Positions 55,106-64,000 are shown, numbered from the stretch's first letter. The stretch is DNA of 64,000 bases from Pseudoduganella albidiflava (GCF_004322755.1 NZ_CP036401.1:6572001-6636000); one strand, 5' to 3'. Numbers and translations are program-made. Notes: generated from the letters alone by a model not told the origin.

Positions 55106-56767
55106 ATGCCCCCTATTCTGCCCCAGCGCGAATCGCTTACCGTCGAGTTCAAGAGTGACCGCAAATGCCTGTCCGACAAGGATCTGGTCGAGGCAGTGAT
55201 CTGTCTGGCCAATGCCGATGGTGGCGAGCTCTGGCTGGGGGTGGAAGACGACGGCACGCCGACCGGGCTACACACTGATCGCTTGCAGGTGGCCGGCTTG
55301 GCCGGTCTAGTGGCTGCTCGTACATCGCCATCGTTAGCGGTCACGGTCGTGCCCGTCGTACTGAGCGCTGTAAATGTGGCATGCATCAAGGTACCCAAGG
55401 CACACGGCGAAGTGGCGACCACCGGCGGCGTGTACCTCCGTCGGCGCCTGAAGGCCGACGGCCAGCCCGAATGCGTGGCGATGCTGCCGCACGACCGCGC
55501 CAGCCGCGCCACAACTTTCGGCTTGGTGGACGCCTCGGCACAGGCGGTGGCCGGCGCCCAACTGAGCGACCTTGACCCGCTTGAGCGCGAGCGGCTGCGC
55601 CAGTGCGTGCAGCAATTTGGCGGCGACCGCGTCCTACTGGAACTCGACGACGAGGCGCTCGACGGCGCGCTTGGCCTGACGGCGCGCCAGAGCGACGGCA
55701 CCCGTGCCCCCACGCTCACCGGCCTGCTGCTGGTTGGTAAGGAGCTGGCCTTGCGCGAGCTGGTGCCCACGCACGAGTTCGCGTTCCAGGTGCTCGCGCG
55801 CGAGGCGGTCGGCTTCAACGAATTCCGCCGCTTTCCGTTGCTCAAGGCGCTCGACTGGCTGGAGACGAATTTCCGTCCCTACAACCCCGAACGCGAGATA
55901 CAGGTTGGCCTGTTCCGCGTGCCTGTTCCCAAGGTGGATCTAGGCGCCTTTCGCGAAGCTGTAGCCAACGCACTGGTGCATCGCGACTATCACCGCTTGG
56001 GTGCCGTACATGTGCGGATGGACGATGATGGACTGACGATCAGCAACCCCGGTGGGCTGATGGAAGGCGTGACGTTGGCGAATTTGCTGACCACCGAGCC
56101 GCGTCCGCGCAACCGCGCTTTGGCCGATGCGATGAAGCGCATCGGCGTGGTGGAGCGCTCGGGGCGTGGTGTCGATAAAATCTATCGCGGCATGTTGCGC
56201 TTTGGACGGCCCGAGCCTGACTACCGGCGTACCGATGCAAGCAGCGTCGTTCTACGATTGGCGACGACGGACGCGGACGAGGCATTTCTGAAAAGCGTGG
56301 TCGAAGAAGAAGGCCGGCTCGGCAGCGCATTGCCGATCGACAGTCTGATCGCCTTGGCTGCGCTGCGCGGCCTGAAACGCCTTACCACCGACGAACTTGC
56401 TATTCACATTCAGCGCGAGCCGGCGCAAGCCAAGCGCACACTGGAGGCATTGGTCGAGGCTGGCCTCGCACAGGCCCACGGCGCCACGCGCGGGCGCACT
56501 TACACGCTCGCTGCCAGTGTCTATCAGGCAGAGGGTGGCAAGGCCGCCTACATCAGGCAACTTGGCTTCAGCAATCTTCAGCATGAGCAGCTGGTGCTGA
56601 ACTACGTGCGCGAACATGGCGCAATTCGACGTGCCGAAGTGATAGAACTTTGCCGGCTTTCCGACGGGCAGGCGAAAGATCTGCTCAAGCGAATGAAGTC
56701 GACCGAATTACTGCTGCTGGAAGGGGCGGGGCGAACCGCCGCCTATCGACTGGGCCCAAAGGGGTAA
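55106..56767 (+). CDS. AlbA_2/Schlafen-domain ATPase protein within the hsd operon
   Basis: A 553-residue cytosolic protein. The N-terminal AlbA_2 (Schlafen-like) domain reads RESLTVEFKSD...LVEAVICLANADGGELWLGV. An HATPase_c_4 domain follows (AVANALVHRDYH...ISNPGGLMEG...NRALADAMKRIGVVERSGRG). Winged-helix segments form the C-terminus. Such proteins are often encoded inside type I loci, and their role is not settled; regulation or an added defence function is possible. It starts two bases after the hsdS stop. Confidence 0.88.
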   Translation: MPPILPQRESLTVEFKSDRKCLSDKDLVEAVICLANADGGELWLGVEDDGTPTGLHTDRLQVAGLAGLVAARTSPSLAVTVVPVVLSAVNVACIKVPKAHGEVATTGGVYLRRRLKADGQPECVAMLPHDRASRATTFGLVDASAQAVAGAQLSDLDPLERERLRQCVQQFGGDRVLLELDDEALDGALGLTARQSDGTRAPTLTGLLLVGKELALRELVPTHEFAFQVLAREAVGFNEFRRFPLLKALDWLETNFRPYNPEREIQVGLFRVPVPKVDLGAFREAVANALVHRDYHRLGAVHVRMDDDGLTISNPGGLMEGVTLANLLTTEPRPRNRALADAMKRIGVVERSGRGVDKIYRGMLRFGRPEPDYRRTDASSVVLRLATTDADEAFLKSVVEEEGRLGSALPIDSLIALAALRGLKRLTTDELAIHIQREPAQAKRTLEALVEAGLAQAHGATRGRTYTLAASVYQAEGGKAAYIRQLGFSNLQHEQLVLNYVREHGAIRRAEVIELCRLSDGQAKDLLKRMKSTELLLLEGAGRTAAYRLGPKG

Positions 56768-56881
56768 GCCCATCCTAAACGGATGTAAATGGATGGAATC
56801 GGATGGAAATGGATGCTTGGGATGTCGCAGTTTTCATCCTCCTCAATAAAATCAATGGCTTAGCAAACGCTTAGGAGAGTT
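56768..56881. repeat. GGATGNAAATGGATG direct repeats before hsdR
   Basis: In this 114-base gap, GGATGTAAATGGATG (56780-56794) and GGATGGAAATGGATG (56801-56815) repeat with a 21-base offset. They might be a regulator site for the separate expression of hsdR. TAGGAGAG at the end is the hsdR Shine-Dalgarno. Confidence 0.5.
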
Positions 56882-59800
56882 ATGGACTGGGAATTGGACG
56901 AAGTCGAACGCCCGTTTGTTGAGCAACTGACTGCCATGGGGTGGCGCTATGTCGTCGGTGATATAGATCGGCCTGCCACCACCGGGCGCGCCACCTTTGC
57001 CGAGGTGGTGCAAGAGGCCATGCTGCGCCGCCAGCTCTACGCGCTTAATCTGCGTGAAATAGCCGGGGTCGAACAACCGTGGCTGGACGATGAGCGTCTT
57101 ATACAAGCCATGAGCGCTATCACGCGCATCCCCTCGCACCGCTTGATGGAGGCGAACCGCACCGCTACCGAACTGCTGCACGGCGGTATCACGGTCGATG
57201 GCTTGCCAGGCTGGGACGGTGGCCGGGCCCAAACCATCCACTATATCGACTGGGATCACCCGGAACGCAACGAATTTACTGTCATCAATCAGTACCGCGT
57301 GGACTGCCCGCCTGGATTCAACCGGGGCAAGGCCTTCATCGTGCCTGACCTGGTGCTGCTGGTGAACGGCATTCCGCTAGTCGTGGTCGAGTGCAAGAGC
57401 CCAGCGGTGCCCGAGCCGCTCGCCGAAGCCGTGGACCAGTTGCGCCGCTATAGCAACGCGCGCCGGGCCAGTGGCGAAGTCGATGACAACGAGGGCAATG
57501 AGGCGCTGTTCCACACGAACCAGTTGCTGGTGGCAACCTGTTTCAACACGGCCAGGGTTGGTTGCATCGGCGCAGAATTCCGACACTACGCTGCCTGGAA
57601 GACGGTGGCGCCGATGACCGAGGAAGACGTGTGCACGAAGCTCGGCAAAGCCCATCTGTCCGAGCAGGAGCGCCTGGTTGCCGGGATGTTTGAACCGGGC
57701 ACGCTGCTCGACGTGCTGCGCCACTTTACGCTCTTCATGAATATCGACGGCCATACCATCAAGACCGTTTGCCGCTATCAGCAGTATCGCGCCGTCACGC
57801 GCGCGATAGAACGCCTGCGCACCGGCAAGACACGGCTTGAGGACGGCGAACATGACCGGCGCGGCGGTATCGTTTGGCATACGCAGGGCTCGGGCAAGAG
57901 CCTGACTATGGTGTTTTTGATTCGCAAGCTGCGTACCGATCCCCTGCTTCGCCGTTTCAAAGTGGTGGTGGTGACTGACCGCACCGATCTGGAGCAGCAG
58001 CTTACCCTGACCGCCGCTTTAACAGGCGAGTCGGTGGAACGTGCCAGTTCTGCTGACAAGCTGCAGGCGATGTTGCGTCGCAGGGGACCGGGCCTATTGT
58101 TCGGCATGATCCAAAAACAGCGCGCTGGCGACGCGAACGGAGAACCTGGCCTCACGCCGGAGGATCTGCCTCGGTATGCGGTGCGCGAGTCGGCACCGCC
58201 CGAGGTGCTCAACGAAGACGACAGCATCCTGATTTTGGTAGACGAGGCGCACCGTGGCCAGAGCGGTGACTTGCAGGCAGCACTGCAAGCCGGCTTGCCT
58301 AACTGCGCGCGCATTGGCTTTACCGGCACGCCGATTTTGATGGGCGACAAGAAGCGCACGCATGAAATTTTTGGCGAGTTCATCGACCGCTATACGATTC
58401 GTGAGGCTGAAGATGACGGTGCCATCGTCCCCATACTTTACGAGGGCCGCACGGCCGTTGGTGCGGTCAAGGACGGCGCCAATCTGGACGAATTGTTTGA
58501 AGACCTGTTCCGCGAGCACACGCCGGAGGAACTCGAAGCGATTCGCCAGAAGTACGCAACCAAAGGTCAGATTTTCGAGGCGCCCGCACTTATCGCCGAT
58601 AAGGCGCGTGACATGCTGCGCCATTACGTGACGCACATTCTGCCCAACGGATTTAAAGCTCAAGTAGTGGCGTACAGCCGGTTGGCGGTAGTGCGCTATG
58701 TCGATGCGTTTTCTATGGCACGCGACGCGCTGCTGGCCGAAGCCGAAGCCTTGAGCGTTGACGACAAGGTGATGGATGACGAAGCCCTGTGCCGTCGACC
58801 GCCAGCCCTGCAGGCGCAAGTGCAAGCATGGCGTTATCGCGACACACTGCGCACGCTTGAGTTCGCGCCGATCATCTCCGGTGGCAATAACGATGCTCCG
58901 GTGTGGAAGCAATGGACTGATGGCGCAGCCCAGGAGCTGCGCATCAAGCGCTTCAAAAAGCCACTGTTGCACAAGGACGCGACCAAGACCGATCCGCTGG
59001 CATTCCTGATTGTCAAATCGATGCTGCTGACCGGCTTCGACGCACCAATCGAGGGGGTGATGTATCTGGACCGCCCGATCCGCGAGGCCGAACTGCTGCA
59101 AACCATCGCGCGCGTAAATCGAACCGGCTACGGCAAACAGTTCGGCATCGTGGTCGACTACTTTGGCCTTGCGCATCATCTCAAACAGGCCCTCAACGTC
59201 TACGCCGACGAAGACGTTGAAGGGGCTTTGCAGAGCCTGAAAGACGAGATTCCGGTTCTGCGTGACCGCCACTTGCGCGTGGTCGATCTGTTCCGCAGCA
59301 GAGGTATTGAGAGCCTCACTGATTTTGAGTCCTGCGTTGAAGTACTCGGCAATGAGCGTCTGCGTGCCGAATTTACTGTCAAGCTCAAACAGTTCCTGAG
59401 TACGCTCGACGTGGTGCTGCCACGGCCAGAAGGCTTGCCTTTCGCGCCGGACGCGAAGCTGCTGGCCTTCATTTACGCGAGCGCGCGCAACCGCTACCGC
59501 GATACGCCGGTGCTGGGCAAGGATGTAGGCGCCAAAGTTCGCAAGCTGATTGACGAACATGTCATCTCTTTGGGCGTAGACCCTAAGATTGCACCCATCT
59601 CGCTCACCGACGCCGACTTCGCCATGAAAGTAATGCGCGAGCCGAGTGACCGCGCCAAGGCATCCGAAATGGAGCACGCGATACGCGCGCACATTCGCGA
59701 GCACATGGATCAGGACCCGGTCGCCTTCCGCAAATTGAGTGAACGCTTGGCCGATCTGTTCGACAAGCTGGGCGACCATTGGGACCAACTGGCGCAGGCA

Positions 59801-60169
59801 CTTAAAGTCTTGGTTGACGAGATTCGCAGTGGGGCCGTGGACCATGACGATCGCTTGCCAGAACTGCCCGAACACTACGGCCCCTTCCTTCGGCTGGTGG
59901 TTGACACTGCTGTTGGCGATGCGCCGATGACGAATGTCGAACGCACGAAACTGGTGGATTTGACGGTAGAAGTTGTGGACACGATCACGGCGGAATTGAC
60001 GCCGAATTTCTGGCGCCCCAATCGACAGCCAGCGCAGGATGGGCTGAACACGCGCATCTTCGAGTTGCTGATGCGTTCGCGTCTGTTGCCGACACCGCAG
60101 ATCGAAGCCTTGGTCGATAAATTGATGGAGCTGGCACGTGCGAACCACGAGAGGCTCATGACGTCATGA
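56882..60169 (+). CDS. hsdR: Type I restriction endonuclease subunit
   Basis: The motor and nuclease subunit. The 1095-residue product has the N-terminal nuclease domain with the PD-ExK signature (FIVPDLVLLVNGIPLVVVEC followed by KSP). Two RecA-like helicase domains follow, with Walker A WHTQGSGKSLTM, the DEAH box ILVDEAHRGQSGDL, GFTGTPI and motif VI (TIARVNRTGYGKQFG). The C-terminal helical domain (about 830-1095) contacts HsdM. TAGGAGAG precedes the ATG. The frame is intact, so the system looks functional. It overlaps the next gene by four bases. Confidence 0.97.
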   Translation: MDWELDEVERPFVEQLTAMGWRYVVGDIDRPATTGRATFAEVVQEAMLRRQLYALNLREIAGVEQPWLDDERLIQAMSAITRIPSHRLMEANRTATELLHGGITVDGLPGWDGGRAQTIHYIDWDHPERNEFTVINQYRVDCPPGFNRGKAFIVPDLVLLVNGIPLVVVECKSPAVPEPLAEAVDQLRRYSNARRASGEVDDNEGNEALFHTNQLLVATCFNTARVGCIGAEFRHYAAWKTVAPMTEEDVCTKLGKAHLSEQERLVAGMFEPGTLLDVLRHFTLFMNIDGHTIKTVCRYQQYRAVTRAIERLRTGKTRLEDGEHDRRGGIVWHTQGSGKSLTMVFLIRKLRTDPLLRRFKVVVVTDRTDLEQQLTLTAALTGESVERASSADKLQAMLRRRGPGLLFGMIQKQRAGDANGEPGLTPEDLPRYAVRESAPPEVLNEDDSILILVDEAHRGQSGDLQAALQAGLPNCARIGFTGTPILMGDKKRTHEIFGEFIDRYTIREAEDDGAIVPILYEGRTAVGAVKDGANLDELFEDLFREHTPEELEAIRQKYATKGQIFEAPALIADKARDMLRHYVTHILPNGFKAQVVAYSRLAVVRYVDAFSMARDALLAEAEALSVDDKVMDDEALCRRPPALQAQVQAWRYRDTLRTLEFAPIISGGNNDAPVWKQWTDGAAQELRIKRFKKPLLHKDATKTDPLAFLIVKSMLLTGFDAPIEGVMYLDRPIREAELLQTIARVNRTGYGKQFGIVVDYFGLAHHLKQALNVYADEDVEGALQSLKDEIPVLRDRHLRVVDLFRSRGIESLTDFESCVEVLGNERLRAEFTVKLKQFLSTLDVVLPRPEGLPFAPDAKLLAFIYASARNRYRDTPVLGKDVGAKVRKLIDEHVISLGVDPKIAPISLTDADFAMKVMREPSDRAKASEMEHAIRAHIREHMDQDPVAFRKLSERLADLFDKLGDHWDQLAQALKVLVDEIRSGAVDHDDRLPELPEHYGPFLRLVVDTAVGDAPMTNVERTKLVDLTVEVVDTITAELTPNFWRPNRQPAQDGLNTRIFELLMRSRLLPTPQIEALVDKLMELARANHERLMTS

Positions 60170-60861
60170 ACATCCTCACCGTCGATGATTTGCACTTCGA
60201 AATCCGGCGCAGCGCCGCTCGGCGGTCTTTGGAGATTACAGTCGACCGCAGTGGGGATCTGATTCTCTCAGCACCGTCAACGGCGACAGAAGCGGTCTTG
60301 CGCGACTTCGTTCAGCGTAAGCGCATGTGGATCTATCAACAACTGGCACGGCAAGAAACCTATAGCCGTGAGTCGCCCAATAAAGAGTTCGTCGAAGGCG
60401 AAGGTTTCCTCTATCTCGGTCGCAGCTATCGGTTGCGCCTGGTTGACGAATCGATAGTGCCGGTAAAGCTAGTTGGTGGCCGCTTCGTGATGCCCAAGGC
60501 GTTGGCTGACGTAGGTCGTGAGCACATGATCCGCTGGTACTGCGGCAACGCCACGCGTTGGCTGTCCGCCAAGGTAGCGGACTACGCCGCGCGCATGGAG
60601 GTCACGCCTGTCGGCGTGAAGGTTCAAGATCTGGGCTATCGTTGGGGATCGTGCGGCAAGGGCAACTTGCTGTACTTCCATTGGAAGACCATCCTACTCC
60701 CCGCGCGAATCGCCGAATACGTGGTAGTGCATGAGATGGTGCACTTGCACGAGCCCCATCACACCCCCGAGTTCTGGCGCCGCATTGAGCGCGTGCTACC
60801 AGACTACGAGCTGCGGAAAGACTGGCTGAGTAGGAATGGGACTTCAGTGGAAGGATTGTGA
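60166..60861 (+). CDS. YgjP-like M48/SprT-type metallohydrolase
   Basis: A 231-residue protein with the zinc motif VVVHEMVHLHEPHHTPEFW (HExxH plus a third His) and the family segment GYRWGSCGKGNLLYFHW. This is the DUF45/YgjP family, which is frequent downstream of hsdR. Whether it is a peptidase of restriction components is not established. It is translationally coupled to hsdR (ATGA) and ends the operon. Confidence 0.92.
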   Translation: MNILTVDDLHFEIRRSAARRSLEITVDRSGDLILSAPSTATEAVLRDFVQRKRMWIYQQLARQETYSRESPNKEFVEGEGFLYLGRSYRLRLVDESIVPVKLVGGRFVMPKALADVGREHMIRWYCGNATRWLSAKVADYAARMEVTPVGVKVQDLGYRWGSCGKGNLLYFHWKTILLPARIAEYVVVHEMVHLHEPHHTPEFWRRIERVLPDYELRKDWLSRNGTSVEGL

Positions 60862-60896
60862 ACATAGTTACTGTAACAGCATTCGATACCCACTTT

Positions 60897-61610
60897 TTAA
60901 GGCGGATCGGCTTTCGCTGTTGATCCTGCATCCGCGTCGTCCGCACGCGGCAGAATGGGGTAGCAACATCTGTCGATTTGCAGCTGTCCCTTCCAAACGC
61001 CCAAATACACTGTGGTGCCCATTATTCTTTTTGCCAGTGCCGACATTCTCGTTGCAGCCAGAGAATATTCGCTATCCCATGCTTTTCCTTGGGCAGGCAT
61101 CGCCAAATGCGTGCCGGGCATTTCAATTGATAAAACCTCCCCGTCGAAACGAAAAATAATCATATCGGACGCGCCCGCAGCCGATGCGTGATTCCGAATC
61201 TTCTTCGCTGCTACCCGGAACCAATCGCGCTCCACGCTACATTGCGGTCGACCTTCGAACGCTTTACGTGACCGCTCCCACGGAAGGTGCTCAGACCATC
61301 GACGACCATCATCAACCCAAGATGTCGTCTTGAACGGAATAAATTTCTCGCCGAGCAGGTAAACGATCCATGCAACCCCCTGCTCAAACGACTCCACCTC
61401 AACCGGTATATCAGACGAAATTTCCGTAATACTTCTAGGAGTTATGATCATCCCAGAGATAAAAAAAACGGGTTGTAAATATAGGTTGGTAACTTGCGTG
61501 GCACTCAGTTTAAGATTACCGAAGTTAAAATAATACCCAGGGAGCTGGTCCGTCATAGTGGCCCAGTCCTCTTCGAAATCCAGCCGAATCAGTACATCGC
61601 GAAGTTGCAT
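60897..61610 (-). CDS. Unknown cytosolic protein, second gene of a two-gene module
   Basis: A 237-residue protein not recognised. It starts MQLRDVLIRLDFEEDWATMT and has a mixed alpha/beta look with many aromatic residues (GYYFNFGNLKLSATQVTNLY) and no membrane segment. A C-terminal basic/proline tail (ADDADAGSTAKADPP) has host-like codon use. GAGGTGA precedes the ATG. It lies 88 bases after the glycine-rich membrane protein on the same strand and converges with the hsd operon. It could be an immunity, sensor or effector partner; nothing in the sequence decides. Confidence 0.65.
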   Translation of the reverse strand: MQLRDVLIRLDFEEDWATMTDQLPGYYFNFGNLKLSATQVTNLYLQPVFFISGMIITPRSITEISSDIPVEVESFEQGVAWIVYLLGEKFIPFKTTSWVDDGRRWSEHLPWERSRKAFEGRPQCSVERDWFRVAAKKIRNHASAAGASDMIIFRFDGEVLSIEMPGTHLAMPAQGKAWDSEYSLAATRMSALAKRIMGTTVYLGVWKGQLQIDRCCYPILPRADDADAGSTAKADPP

Positions 61611-61698
61611 AGTTCACCTCGTAACAGCACGGCTTGCTTCCCATCTTCCTCATCGAAAGCAGACTTTTTCAGTCAGTCGATTTATCTGATCATGAGCA

Positions 61699-62547
61699 CT
61701 ATTTTGCAGGTTGATTGTCGCCACGGTAGTGCTTGATGCCTTTCCACGCTGCTATACCGACTGCAGCGCCGGCAGCGCAGCCTGCTAGTAATGGCCAGAG
61801 GGGTGCGGATACAAGGCCGAGCGAAAGTGCTGCAGCGCCAATAGCATGGGAGCCGAACACAGTAACCGAGCTAGCTGCCAAGGCCCCGCCTATCGCCGCC
61901 CCTGCTGCCGCTGTTGTTGCAGTCGTTAATCCTGCAGCAGGGCTCGTCGCAAGCTCCATTTTAATGTCGAGCAGTTCGTCCCAAGTTCTTGCGACGATTC
62001 TGGCAGTTAACGGCGCCAGTTGAATGATCCCGTCGGAAAATTTTGACGCAAGGTACAAGACTCGTTTGTCTTTTACGACACGGCGGGCACCGTCTACAAT
62101 CAATGCCATACCGACGAATAAAAGGGTCCCACCGGCGAAAATATCGGTTAACGCAGGATGCGGCGTCAGCAGTTTTTCTGCTATATCTCCTGCGCCGTAG
62201 CCAGCTGCTCCGAGAATTACCATCCCACCGGTAGCGAGGGCAATTGCTGGTATCCCAAACGTGAAGGCTCCCGCAACGCCAATAGATCCAAGAATAGCCG
62301 CACCAACTCCCCCAACACCTGCGCCAATCGCCGCGCCCATCAATCCACCGTTGGAAAGTTCTGTCGCTACCACCTCGTTTCCAAAGTGAATGTGTCCAGC
62401 TTGCACTCCCCATGCGACGATCGCCACCCCCAATGCCATTTCTGCTATCCCGACCTCAGCCTGGTGTTTAGAGCTCCATTCCGAGCAATGTGCGAACAGC
62501 TTTTCAAAGCCACGTTTGCCACTGTCGTCTAGTGAGATTTCCTTCAT
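61699..62547 (-). CDS. Glycine-zipper membrane protein, first gene of a two-gene module
   Basis: A 282-residue protein. A soluble N-terminus (MKEISLDDSGKRGFEKLFAH) is followed by four or five hydrophobic segments rich in glycine zippers: GIAEMALGVAIVAWGVQAG, GAAIGAGVGGVGAAILGSIG, GIPAIALATGGMVILGAAG and GTLLFVGMALIVDG, plus a C-terminal Ala/Gly-rich pair. Glycine-zipper helices occur in pore-forming toxins and bacteriocin-like proteins. GGAG seven bases before the ATG at 62547 favours it over an ATG two codons earlier. No family was recognised. Confidence 0.7.
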   Translation of the reverse strand: MKEISLDDSGKRGFEKLFAHCSEWSSKHQAEVGIAEMALGVAIVAWGVQAGHIHFGNEVVATELSNGGLMGAAIGAGVGGVGAAILGSIGVAGAFTFGIPAIALATGGMVILGAAGYGAGDIAEKLLTPHPALTDIFAGGTLLFVGMALIVDGARRVVKDKRVLYLASKFSDGIIQLAPLTARIVARTWDELLDIKMELATSPAAGLTTATTAAAGAAIGGALAASSVTVFGSHAIGAAALSLGLVSAPLWPLLAGCAAGAAVGIAAWKGIKHYRGDNQPAK

Positions 62548-62694
62548 ATTCATTCTCCGAAAACTGTATTTATTATCCAATCGCTTGTTCCGGAACGTCC
62601 ACCGTAATACCGCGAGCATTAGGCGCTCTTGCAAGCGTGGCGGTGGCGTACTAAGGCTGCTTTATGCCCATTTGGCACACAGCGATTTCGCCTG

Positions 62695-63037
62695 TTACAT
62701 CACCATTTCCACGGTTTCAGCCTGCTTTACTGGCGTGTACTTACGCAAAATGCGTTGGACCAGAAGCCGCAGCTTGGCTCGTACGCTATCACGCACGGCC
62801 CATTCCACGCTAACATTTTGGCGTAAGCTCGTTGCCAGTTCATGGGCGATCTTTTCAGCGTTTCGTCGTCTAGTTCTCGCACAGACTCTTCATTGTTAGC
62901 CAGCGCGTCGTAAAACGCCACCTCATCGGCGTTGAGATCAAGTCAAGCTCGGCGCTCGACTGCCTGCTTGAATCTTTTCGCCATAGCGATCAGCTCTTCC
63001 ATCACCTGTGCGGTTTCAATCGAGCGGTCGAAAACGT
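62695..63037 (-). pseudogene. C-terminal remnant of a second hsdR
   Basis: On the minus strand, VFDRSIETAQVMEELIAMAK, then after an in-frame stop LDLNADEVAFYDALANNEES, then after a frameshift IAHELATSLRQNVSVEWAVR and DSVRAKLRLLVQRIL. This is the C-terminal domain of EcoR124I-like HsdR proteins and is unrelated in sequence to the intact hsdR here. At least one stop and one frameshift make it dead. Confidence 0.78.
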
Positions 63038-63232
63038 GATACGGCCCATCGCGATCGGCACGAAGAACTGGCTTTTTGGTGCTCGCAACGTGCCGGGCGC
63101 CGTGCTGCTGCCATCCAAAGCCTGCTTGCCACGGCCAAGCTCAATGGGCTCGATCCTGCCCGCTGGCTGACCGACAGGCCCAACTACTGACTTGCCCGAA
63201 CAGCAAGATCGACTTGCTGTTCCCCTTATGAA
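63038..63232 (+). pseudogene. IS66-family transposase, C-terminal remnant
   Basis: Across shifting frames the sequence reads GPIAIGTKNWLFG, then RAGRRAAAIQSLLATAKLNG and LDPARWLTD, then LPTCPNSKIDLLFPL with a stop. These are the final motifs of IS66-type TnpC transposases. At least two frameshifts are present. Confidence 0.75.
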
Positions 63233-63840
63233 CTGTACGCAGGACTGAGCTGCTGCGGAACGTGGTGTCGCCGGACGCTTACGAAGATGATGTATGAGTG
63301 TGATATGGGGTGATGCCTTACTTGGCAGGTATCCGTCAGCCCTATGCCAAGATCTGCCGGAACAAAGCGCAGTGTTCTCCATGGCCGTATCGAGGGTAGG
63401 CGCTGCGCGCACACCAATGGTGATCTCCAACACGGCCAACAACAACCCTCCGAGCGATATGCACGGTCAGTAGGAGCGGGCCCGATGCGAGCGGCGAGGT
63501 TTGTACTCGGTCCGTCGCTATGCAACTGCCCCTACGTTTAGTCGTGGCGAGTTGGGTGCGGGCCTGAGCGATCCTAACCGAAACAGGTAGCCTGTCAAGT
63601 GGCAGCGTGGTCGTCTGCCGACTAACGCAGCCGACTTGCTCAACTGGTGGATCGACGTAACAGTGATGGGGCTGGGGGAGTTGGTTGCGCATCTGGCCGT
63701 AGAGGCGCAGTTGATGCAAGAGCTGGCTACCAATTACTCCAGGGGTTAGCTCGGCTGCGGGGCACCGGTACCGGCCACCTGCAATGGGCAAATCGCGGGC
63801 CGCAGGAAAAACCTACACAGTGCCTACATGGCGCCCAGAT
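63233..63840. other. Right-end island DNA with no intact gene
   Basis: This 600-base stretch holds fragments only. TFSRGELGAGLSDPNRNR with a stop at 63526-63582 is related to the tail near 51300. A 50-codon open stretch (about 63596-63748, reading NAADLLNWWIDVTVMGLGEL) looks protein-like but has no start that I can support. CCTACA repeats at 63812-63828 lie near attR. Confidence 0.45.
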
Positions 63841-63870
63841 AGCAAAAAGCCCAACCGTAAAGGCTGGGCT
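63841..63870 (-). terminator. Island-supplied terminator for tRNA-Thr
   Basis: On the minus strand AGCCCA, a ten-base loop and TGGGCT-like arm are followed by TTTTTGCT. It lies 17 bases past the tRNA 3' end, replacing the original terminator now 17 kb away at 46384-46415. Confidence 0.7.
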
Positions 63871-63885
63871 AAGTGCTTGATTTTA

Positions 63886-63962
<77 letters not shown>

Positions 63963-64000
63963 GTGATCTGAACAACAGCGAAATTATACGCTATTTGATA

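Noticed and set aside
62727..62921. Short minus-strand protein starting MAFYDALANNEESVREL
   Set aside because: The start is internal to an HsdR C-terminal domain and the frame then departs from that homology through a frameshift, so it is a pseudogene fragment.

Overview
The window reads as a chromosomal segment of a high-GC betaproteobacterium, most likely Oxalobacteraceae (Massilia/Telluria/Pseudoduganella-like). This is inferred from gene content and order: SAH-riboswitch-controlled ahcY beside metK and metF, tandem lipid A acyltransferases with dapF, DUF484-xerC, hslVU, a complete type II secretion operon, a C-terminal-Phe porin, and the gpmA-envC-ctpA-moeB and rhodanese-grxC-secB-gpsA clusters. 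No database search was possible, so the taxon is an inference.

Layout. 1-3.9 kb: methyl-cycle genes on the minus strand (metF partial, a small membrane protein, ahcY with riboswitch, metK). 4.1-6.7 kb: two lipid A acyltransferases and dapF. 6.7-7.1 kb: a dense patch of repeats. 7.1-17.2 kb: Sel1 protein, porin, DUF484, xerC, a COG0523 GTPase with a cysteine-poor DksA, a STAS-like protein, and hslVU behind a clear sigma-32 promoter. 17.4-28.3 kb: the T2SS operon gspG-H-I-J-K-L-M-N-D-E-F-C on the minus strand. 28.57-29.77 kb: an IS110-family element inserted inside a dispersed palindromic repeat. 29.8-34.6 kb: moeB, ctpA, envC and gpmA. 34.7-41.0 kb: rhodanese, grxC, secB, SH3 protein, a four-unit palindrome array, gpsA and a glycosyltransferase cassette. 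41.0-46.1 kb: cupin, a membrane protein with a nuclease-like N-terminus, and a propeller-diguanylate cyclase.

46.4-63.9 kb is a genomic island in tRNA-Thr(TGT). Perfect 48-bp direct repeats of the tRNA 3' part bound it, and a tyrosine integrase lies at its left end. It carries a MobV-like relaxase (so possibly mobilizable), a type I restriction-modification operon (hsdM, hsdS, an AlbA_2/Schlafen-type ATPase protein, hsdR, a YgjP-like metallohydrolase), an unrecognised two-gene minus-strand module with a glycine-zipper membrane protein, and remnants of IS256, IS66 and a second hsdR. The intact tRNA-Thr is at 63887-63962.

Most notable: (1) the non-coding end of the IS110 element can be read as a bridge RNA, with four segments matching the element ends and the actual insertion site; (2) the undescribed two-gene module at 60.9-62.5 kb; (3) the 30-bp-period palindrome array between the SH3 gene and gpsA.
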